Translations under genes and position numbers: made by a program
Shown: in pieces, positions 58,853-64,000 of the stretch
How positions within the stretch are numbered: position 1 is the stretch's first letter
Layout of the letters: every line of letters starts with the position of its first letter
Origin: Lachnoanaerobaculum sanguinis
GTDB taxonomy: Bacteria > Bacillota > Clostridia > Lachnospirales > Lachnospiraceae
Direction of reading: 5' to 3'
NCBI RefSeq assembly: GCF_033242365.1
Contig: NZ_BTHK01000004.1
Location: 1-64,000, forward strand
DNA length: 64,000 bases
Notes under the pieces: generated by a model
What the model was told of the DNA's origin: nothing
The model's database searches: none
Seen by the model: only the letters and a program-made list of their open reading frames with translations

Positions 58853-59755
58853 TTATTCTCCCTTCGGTGAATAGGCTCTTTTAGCCCTTATTTTTGCACT
58901 CATTACAGGTACGGCAAGCGCAAGTGCCACTATAATTGCAGAAAGCATTTTCATATCGTTTGCATCCATTCCAAGCTGTAATACAATTCCTCTGATTACA
59001 AAGTATACAATAGAACCCACAACAGCCGCAGAAAGCTTCATCCAGAAAGATATTACTTTTCCAAGTATTACTTCACCGATAACTATAGCTGCAAGTCCGA
59101 TAACTATAGCTCCCGTTCCTGCATTGATATCGGCATACTTCTGGCTTTGTACTATAAGTCCTCCTGAAAGACCTATAAGTCCGTTACTTATCACCAAGGC
59201 AAGAAGCTTTGCATGACCTGTATTTACTCCGAGAGCTCTGATCATAGCTTCATTATTTCCGGTTGCTCTGAGCGCGGAACCGAGCTCCGTACCGAAGAAC
59301 CAGTATAGTATCATTATAATAAGTACAATAATAATTCCGCCGAGAATAACTCCGGCTACGGCATTACTCATACCTGTAGCGTCTGTAAGCCATGAGAATA
59401 TGGTATTTGTCTTTAATAGCGGTATATTACTCTTTCCCATTACTCTAAGATTGATAGACCAAAGAGAAATCTGAGTAAGTATACCTGCAAGAATAGCCGG
59501 TATTTCAAATATTGTGTGCAATGCTCCCGTGATAAATCCTGCAATCATTCCCGCAAAAGTTGCAAAAAGAAGTGCAAGTAAAGGATTCATGTTGAAGTTT
59601 ACAATCATGACCGCACATACACATCCGCCAAAAGCAAAACTTCCGTCTGCTGTCAAATCCGCTATATCCAGCAGTTTATAGGTAATATATACCCCAAGCA
59701 CCATTGCTCCCCAAAGTATTCCCTGAGCAACGGCACCTAACAGTGCTGTAAACAT
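58853..59755 (-). CDS. ABC transporter permease (LivH/TrpY-like)
   Basis: 300 residues, about 9 hydrophobic segments; LivH-type permease: GILWGAMVLGVYITYKLLDIADLTADGSFAFGG and ELGSALRATGNNEAMIRALGVNTGHAKLLALVISNGLIGLSGGLIVQSQKYADINAGTGAIVIGLAAIVIG. The EAA-like loop GNNEAMIRALGV contacts the ATPase. It pairs with a single permease-type homodimer arrangement. It follows the lipoprotein gene after 144 nt that hold a hairpin and an extended -10 type promoter, so it may be expressed less than, and partly apart from, the lipoprotein. Confidence 0.92.
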   Translation of the reverse strand: MFTALLGAVAQGILWGAMVLGVYITYKLLDIADLTADGSFAFGGCVCAVMIVNFNMNPLLALLFATFAGMIAGFITGALHTIFEIPAILAGILTQISLWSINLRVMGKSNIPLLKTNTIFSWLTDATGMSNAVAGVILGGIIIVLIIMILYWFFGTELGSALRATGNNEAMIRALGVNTGHAKLLALVISNGLIGLSGGLIVQSQKYADINAGTGAIVIGLAAIVIGEVILGKVISFWMKLSAAVVGSIVYFVIRGIVLQLGMDANDMKMLSAIIVALALAVPVMSAKIRAKRAYSPKGE

Positions 59756-59865
59756 TTATACCTCCAAAAAATTATATTTCCATTTAGGCTTTCATTATTT
59801 TATATTATATCACAAATTACTGCAATATTAATTTACATATTGAAAATCTGTATAAAATTAACAAA

Positions 59866-59881
59866 ACCGGCATATACCGGT
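59866..59881 (-). terminator. Partial terminator between the solute-binding protein and permease genes
   Basis: ACCGG (59866-59870) pairs with CCGGT (59877-59881), and TTTTGTTAATTTT follows on the minus strand. The stem is short, so read-through is expected. Downstream, TGATATAAT (extended -10) may restart transcription. Confidence 0.55.
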
Positions 59882-59899
59882 CTTATTAATCCTTATATC

Positions 59900-60889
59900 T
59901 CAGTTCATTGAAATATTTGATGTATCTATTCCAAGTTCCTTTGCAACCTCTTCATTTATTGTAAGTTTGCATTTATCCTTTGACAAATAAGCTATCGGAA
60001 TATCTGCAGGTGATTTTCCGTTTAAGATTTCAACAGCCTGCTCTCCTGCAAGCTTTCCAACTTCGAAGTAATCAATACCGTATGTTGCCAAGGCACCGTT
60101 TTCCACATGTGCGGACTCCGCTCCGATTATAGGAATCTTATGCTCCGTAGTGGCAATCATAGCAACCGTTGTCATACCTGCCGCAATAACATTATCGGTA
60201 GGTACATATATGGCGTCTACCTTACCTACCATTGACTCAACCACTGTCTGAATCTCATTTGAACTTGAAACTGTGTACTCAACTCCTGTCAGCCCCTTCT
60301 CTTTAAGAGCATCCATAGCCATTTGCGCCTGCAACTTTGAGTTTGCCTCGGCTGTACAATAGAGTATACCTACATTCTTTGCTTCAGGTAAAAGTTTTGT
60401 CAAAAGCTCAATCTGATCCGCTACCGGTGTAAGATCCGAACTTCCTGTAACATTTCCTCCCGGTGCGTCATTGCTCTCCACAAGTCCTGAAGCTGCAGGA
60501 TCTGTTACCGCTGTTATAACTACCGGAATATCTGAAGTGGCTCCTGCTACCGCCTGTGCCGCCGGCGTAGCTATTGCAAGAATCAAATCCTTCTTATCAT
60601 TTACAAGCTTGTTTGCTATAGTCTGTGCCGCCGACTGCTCACCGCCTGCATTTTGCTGCTCGATATCCACTTCAAGACCTGCTTCTTCAAGTGCTGCTAC
60701 AAAACCTTCATTTGCTTTATCAAGTGCAGGGTGCTGTACATACTGCAAAACTCCTATTTTTTTTGCATCGGCACTTACTTCTGATGAAGAATCAGCCTTG
60801 CTGTTTGTATTATCCGCTTTTGATCCGCATGCCATAAGGCTTGCTCCAAGGAGCATTGCCATTGCTATTGTCAAAATATTTTTTTTCAT
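59900..60889 (-). CDS. ABC transporter substrate-binding lipoprotein (TrpX-like)
   Basis: 329 residues from the ATG at 60889 (AAGGGAAG upstream). Lipoprotein signal with lipobox SLMAC (lipid-bound Cys near residue 21), a Ser/Asp-rich linker and a type-I periplasmic-binding-like body of the TrpX/YtrE-type group (GVLQYVQHPALDKANEGFVAALEEAGL; ATPAAQAVAGATSDIPVVITAVTDPAASGLV; VEYTVSSSNEIQTVVESM; YGIDYFEVGKLAGEQAVEILNGKSPADIPI). In this family an aromatic amino acid is the likely ligand. It begins the transporter operon; the promoter is at 60930-60958. Confidence 0.92.
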   Translation of the reverse strand: MKKNILTIAMAMLLGASLMACGSKADNTNSKADSSSEVSADAKKIGVLQYVQHPALDKANEGFVAALEEAGLEVDIEQQNAGGEQSAAQTIANKLVNDKKDLILAIATPAAQAVAGATSDIPVVITAVTDPAASGLVESNDAPGGNVTGSSDLTPVADQIELLTKLLPEAKNVGILYCTAEANSKLQAQMAMDALKEKGLTGVEYTVSSSNEIQTVVESMVGKVDAIYVPTDNVIAAGMTTVAMIATTEHKIPIIGAESAHVENGALATYGIDYFEVGKLAGEQAVEILNGKSPADIPIAYLSKDKCKLTINEEVAKELGIDTSNISMN

Positions 60890-60929
60890 AAACTTCCCTT
60901 CCATATAAATAAAACTTATTATGCAAGGG

Positions 60930-60958
60930 ATTATACTATATATATTTTATCACGTCAA
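60930..60958 (-). promoter_or_regulatory. Promoter of the ABC transporter operon
   Basis: TTGACG (60958-60953), 17 nt and TATAAT (60935-60930) on the minus strand. The leader is about 35 nt; no T-box or other riboswitch is visible. Confidence 0.75.
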
Positions 60959-60977
60959 TACCCTAAGACTTTAAACC

Positions 60978-61844
60978 TTAAAACTTTAAAGCAATAAAGT
61001 TCTTTATATTCTCGATATTTTTTGATCCCACTTCATAGCCTTCATTATACAGCTTTTCAAGTTTTACACTGCTGTGCTCAAGCCTTTGTACTGTAACCTT
61101 ATTATGCGGTCTGATAATTAAAAGCTTACCCTCTTTAGCCAGCTCTTCCATTTCTTCCTGCATCTTGTTATATCTTTCCGGTACAGTCATCAATTTTTCA
61201 ACCAGATTAGGAAGCGGCTTAAAATATCTTCTATAGATGCTTTCATTTATCATATTTACCGGCTTTTTTCTGTATCCTTCTTCTCTGGTAAGTACTACTA
61301 TTGCTTTTGAATATCCGACATCAAATGCTCTTTTATATGCAATGGATGTTGATATACCTCCGTCAAGATATTTCCTGCCTTCCACATCTATCATCTTTGA
61401 CATTACAGGCATGGATGCAGACGCTTTTACTGCCGATATAATATCGCTGCAATTATTCTTATCAAAAAATCTGCTTTCTCCGGTTATTACATCTGTAGCT
61501 ACAACTTCATATTTTTTCGTTTTATCATTAAATGATTCCCAATCAAAAATATCGTATTTATTTGAAATATCATCAAATAAGAAATCGAAGTTAAATATCT
61601 GTCTGGATTTAAACATGTTTTTATAACTTATATATCTCTTATCATGCAGGTATTTTAAATTGATTCTCTTTGATCTGCCTCTTTGTCTTGAAATATAGTT
61701 CATTCCGTTCATCGAGCCTGCAGAAACTCCGTTCACATATTCAATATATACTTCATTATCAAGCAAAGCATCCAAAACACCGGCTGTAAACAGACCTCTT
61801 AAAGATCCGCCTTCCAGACACATTGCCCCTTTTAATAATTCCAT
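60978..61844 (-). CDS. Patatin-like phospholipase
   Basis: 288 residues from the ATG at 61844 (GGAGG 7 nt upstream). Ser-Asp dyad acyl hydrolase: oxyanion loop MCLEGGSLRGLFTAGVLD, nucleophile elbow NGVSAGSMNG (GxSxG) and YLDGGIS (DGG). The form resembles YjjU/RssA-like bacterial patatins. It could act on membrane phospholipids or other esters inside the cell; no signal peptide is found. It is separated from the ABC operon by its own 3' end, and no clear terminator is seen. Confidence 0.9.
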   Translation of the reverse strand: MELLKGAMCLEGGSLRGLFTAGVLDALLDNEVYIEYVNGVSAGSMNGMNYISRQRGRSKRINLKYLHDKRYISYKNMFKSRQIFNFDFLFDDISNKYDIFDWESFNDKTKKYEVVATDVITGESRFFDKNNCSDIISAVKASASMPVMSKMIDVEGRKYLDGGISTSIAYKRAFDVGYSKAIVVLTREEGYRKKPVNMINESIYRRYFKPLPNLVEKLMTVPERYNKMQEEMEELAKEGKLLIIRPHNKVTVQRLEHSSVKLEKLYNEGYEVGSKNIENIKNFIALKF

Positions 61845-61976
61845 CTTTCTACCTCCATATCTTAATATATTAGCACCTTGATTGTAATTACTCAATCTGT
61901 TACAATCTAACTTATTCTGATTTTGGTAGAATATAACAATGATTATATAAAAATATGTTAAAACGGAAGGTAGTTT

Positions 61977-62495
61977 ATGGCGGAAAAATTAGCAAAATCA
62001 CTTATAGGAATGATGGGAGGACTGCTCTCTCTCAGCTTCGGAAAGCAATTGATAGTATTTATTATATCAATGCTCCCTATTTTGGAACTCAGAGGAGGTC
62101 TTATAGCGGCTTCTCTTTTAAAGCTTTCACCCGTTGAAAGTTATGTTATAGCAATTGTAGGTAATGCTATACCGATTCCTTTTTTACTGCTTTTGATTAA
62201 CAAGATATTAAGTGCTATGGAAAAATCTAAATTTAAGCTTTTTAATAAAATGCACTCATTCCTACATAAAAAGATTATGAAAAACAAAGACTCCATAGAA
62301 AAATACGGATTCTGGGGACTTGTAATCTTTGTAGGTATACCTCTTCCGGGTACAGGTGCCTGGACAGGTGCGATAATAGCCGCCTTCCTTGAGATGGACA
62401 GAAAGAAAGCCTTCCTTGCAATCTGCCTAGGTATGCTTATGGCAAGTATTATAATGATGATTATATCATTCGGCGTAATATCAAATGTTGTATAA
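61977..62495 (+). CDS. COG2426-type small multidrug-export-like membrane protein
   Basis: 172 residues with about four hydrophobic segments, family Sm_multidrug_ex (COG2426): FIISMLPILELRGGLIAASLLKLSP, AIVGNAIPIPFLLLL, KYGFWGLVIFVGIPLPGTGAWTGAIIAAFLEMDRKKAFLAICLGMLMA. The pair LRGG and PLPGTGAWTG is the family mark and hints at re-entrant helices as in DedA-type proteins. A drug-export role was only proposed from the name. ACGGAAGGTAGTTT precedes the ATG; a bidirectional terminator follows. Confidence 0.88.
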   Translation: MAEKLAKSLIGMMGGLLSLSFGKQLIVFIISMLPILELRGGLIAASLLKLSPVESYVIAIVGNAIPIPFLLLLINKILSAMEKSKFKLFNKMHSFLHKKIMKNKDSIEKYGFWGLVIFVGIPLPGTGAWTGAIIAAFLEMDRKKAFLAICLGMLMASIIMMIISFGVISNVV

Positions 62496-62498
62496 AAA

Positions 62499-62541
62499 TA
62501 AGGGACTGTTAACCGTTTTTTCTACGATTAACAGTCCCTTT
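62499..62541. terminator. Bidirectional terminator before the antiporter gene
   Basis: AGGGACTGTTAA (62501-62512) pairs with TTAACAGTCCCT (62528-62539), 12 bp, with T- and A-rich flanks. Confidence 0.88.
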
Positions 62542-64000
62542 TATTGTATAGGTCCATTGTTTAAAACCAGAGTATCTCCCTCATAAAGAGTTGTCTCACC
62601 GTTTGGAATAATAAAATCATCCCCTCTTATAATAAGCATTACAAGTGCATCAAGTTCACCTGAAAGTTCTGAAAGTGTGGTGCCTTTTGAAAGTAATTTC
62701 TTTGTTAAAACAAGCTCGGTCATAATATAATATTCTTCAAAGTCGATAGACTTTGCAGCAAGAACTATAGTATCACCGCAGCAAAGCACAGTTTGCCCGT
62801 TCGGGACTATATCCTCACCCTCTCGCTTAATTAAAACCATCAATGTATCAGGCGGCAGATTTATATCACTGATACTTTTACCGCACCAGTTTTGATTTTC
62901 ACTCACAGTAAGCTGAATAAATTCTATAGGTATCTCATCTCCACTGTAATCCGAGAAGGTTTTCATTACATCATAGCCTTCATCAATCATATCAATTTTA
63001 TTAGATATAAACGGAAGCAGGCTTCCCTGTACCAGTATTGAAAATAATACTATAAAAAATACATTGTTGAATATATCATAGTTTGCATTTGTATTTAATA
63101 ATGCGGTTATTGCAAAAACTATGGACGAAGCGCCTCTAAATCCCGACCATGAAACAAGAAATATCTGATTCCATGTTGCCTTAAAAGGCTTCATAATTAT
63201 TGTAATAACAAACGGTCTTACAACAAATGTTATAAAGCATGCCAGAGCAAATCCTGTACCTGCAACAAATAAAAGTCTTGACGGATAGGCTAAAAGTCCA
63301 AGCAGGAAAAATATCAGTATTTGCATAATACCTGTTATACCGTCAAAGAAAGGTACCAGCTCTTTCTTTCCTCTGATATCCGAATTTCCAAGTATAATAC
63401 CGGTGATATATACACTCAAATATCCGTTTCCGCCGACCACGGTCGGTAATGAATATGAAAGCAGTGCAACCGCAATTACAAGTACCATATTAAATCCGGG
63501 TGTATTTATAATAAATCTGTTTATCAGATATTTGAAGATAAAAGCGATTAAAACACCTGATAATGCTCCCACAAAAAGCTGTAAAAACAGCATGTAAAAA
63601 ACACTTCCGACTGTAATGCTTCCCGATATCATAGTCACTGCAATCATTGTAAGCATATATGCAAAAGGATCGTTACTTCCGCTCTCCACTTCCAAAATAG
63701 ATGCGGTATTATATTTAAGATTCAAATGTCTGTCTCTTAATATGGAGAATACACTTGCCGCATCCGTTGAAGAAATCACCGCACCTATAAGTACCGAGTT
63801 TATCCATGAAAATTTAAGAACCAGGTATGCAAACATTGCCACAAACATTGAAGTAAACACTACTCCGACGCTTGACAAAAGTCCGGCCTTTAAAAGTACA
63901 GGCTTTGCCTCCTTTATATTTGTTCCGAATCCTCCGTAAAACATGATAAAAATAAGCGCAAATGAACATATGGTTTCCGCCTGTTTGAAATCATCAAATC
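62541..64000 (-). CDS. Cation/proton antiporter of the NhaP2/CvrA type with RCK_C domains (cut by window edge)
   Basis: The frame is open to the right end of the window (first full codon at 63998), so the N-terminus is missing; an internal ATG at 63944 is not the start, because FKQAETICSFALIFI before it continues the membrane helix. At least 486 residues are visible: CPA1-type membrane domain (GAVISSTDAASVFSIL, EVESGSNDPFAYML with the ND ion site, LVSWSGFRGASSIVFAI) and two C-terminal RCK_C/TrkA-C-like domains (ELTVSEN...WCGKSISDINLPPDTLMVLIKREGEDIVPNGQTVL and LSELSGELDALVMLIIRGDDFIIPNGETTLYEGDTLVL). It exchanges K+ or Na+ for H+ and the tail probably binds a nucleotide ligand. Confidence 0.93.
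   Translation of the reverse strand, partial: FDDFKQAETICSFALIFIMFYGGFGTNIKEAKPVLLKAGLLSSVGVVFTSMFVAMFAYLVLKFSWINSVLIGAVISSTDAASVFSILRDRHLNLKYNTASILEVESGSNDPFAYMLTMIAVTMISGSITVGSVFYMLFLQLFVGALSGVLIAFIFKYLINRFIINTPGFNMVLVIAVALLSYSLPTVVGGNGYLSVYITGIILGNSDIRGKKELVPFFDGITGIMQILIFFLLGLLAYPSRLLFVAGTGFALACFITFVVRPFVITIIMKPFKATWNQIFLVSWSGFRGASSIVFAITALLNTNANYDIFNNVFFIVLFSILVQGSLLPFISNKIDMIDEGYDVMKTFSDYSGDEIPIEFIQLTVSENQNWCGKSISDINLPPDTLMVLIKREGEDIVPNGQTVLCCGDTIVLAAKSIDFEEYYIMTELVLTKKLLSKGTTLSELSGELDALVMLIIRGDDFIIPNGETTLYEGDTLVLNNGPIQ

Noticed and set aside
1..64000. CRISPR arrays, tRNA or rRNA genes, prophage modules
   Set aside because: No regularly spaced repeats, no CCA-ended cloverleaf patterns and no phage structural genes were recognised on reading the window; a tRNA scan could still overrule this.

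Overview
The window looks like chromosomal DNA of a low-GC anaerobic Firmicute, most likely a Lachnospiraceae-type clostridium (a Lachnoanaerobaculum-like genome would fit, but no marker here settles genus). The pointers are AT-rich DNA with strong GGAGG ribosome-binding sites, sigma-A promoters of TTGACA-17-TATAAT type, a T-box in front of thrS, a monomeric [FeFe]-hydrogenase, a clostridial FeoA-FeoA-FeoB-Cys-rich-peptide operon, a three-gene ABC uptake system linked to citrate synthase, and BspA-like leucine-rich-repeat and sortase-anchored surface proteins. I saw no rRNA, tRNA, CRISPR array or prophage; the only mobile-element trace is the tail of a transposase at the left edge.

Layout. 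1-1000: transposase tail and a two-domain molbindin. 1064-7886 (minus): htpG, [FeFe]-hydrogenase, a PKTAD-anchored surface protein and an EF-G paralogue. 8191-10543 (plus): tyrA-aroA, the end of the aromatic amino-acid pathway. 10597-12082: secreted CAP-domain protein and an RNHCP zinc protein. 12147-16131 (minus): T-box-controlled thrS, a GltD-like flavoprotein and a DtxR-family regulator. 16283-21893: a divergent iron locus. On the minus strand lie a small glycine-rich membrane protein and an SCA-type P1B ATPase resembling the ferrosome pair FezA/FezB; on the plus strand lie feoA-feoA-feoB and a 46-residue Cys-rich peptide. The intergenic region carries four copies of a GTTAG-N6-CTAAC-like operator that the nearby DtxR-family protein may bind. 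21945-26885 (minus): a conserved small protein, radA, a YbaK deacylase and a TetM/EF-G-like GTPase fused to a YacP/Rae1-type NYN ribonuclease. 27188-31439 (minus): LRR protein, small membrane protein and rpmG-secE-nusG-rplK-rplA. 31626-36770: PTS IIC-like permease, glycerate kinase, two unrecognised membrane-anchored proteins, and uxaB under a cre site.

37027-43936 (minus) is an accessory stretch of small genes: an immunity-like small protein, DUF523, GrpB-family, GNAT, a truncated duplicate of DUF523, DUF1697, an S66 peptidase homologue, a possible SUKH-fold protein, and a secreted metallo-beta-lactamase-fold hydrolase with a small exported partner. 44124-45834: BCCT transporter and a convergent Xre regulator. 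45922-55387 (minus): surface-glycan locus with two GT2 enzymes, LicD, GT-C-like membrane proteins, a secreted DUF5722 glycosidase-like protein and a DUF2142 protein. 55465-64000: a YtxH-like helical protein, the ABC-kinase-citrate synthase operon, a patatin phospholipase, a COG2426 membrane protein and a cation/proton antiporter cut by the right edge.

The two most interesting systems are the presumptive ferrosome/Feo iron locus (15766-21893) and the ribosomal-protection GTPase fused to an A-site-type ribonuclease (21945-24554). Smaller items are a CIRCE-like hairpin next to htpG, a broken DUF523 duplication, decayed coding sequence in the uxaB leader, and a coding-like frame at 35157-35282 with no usable start.
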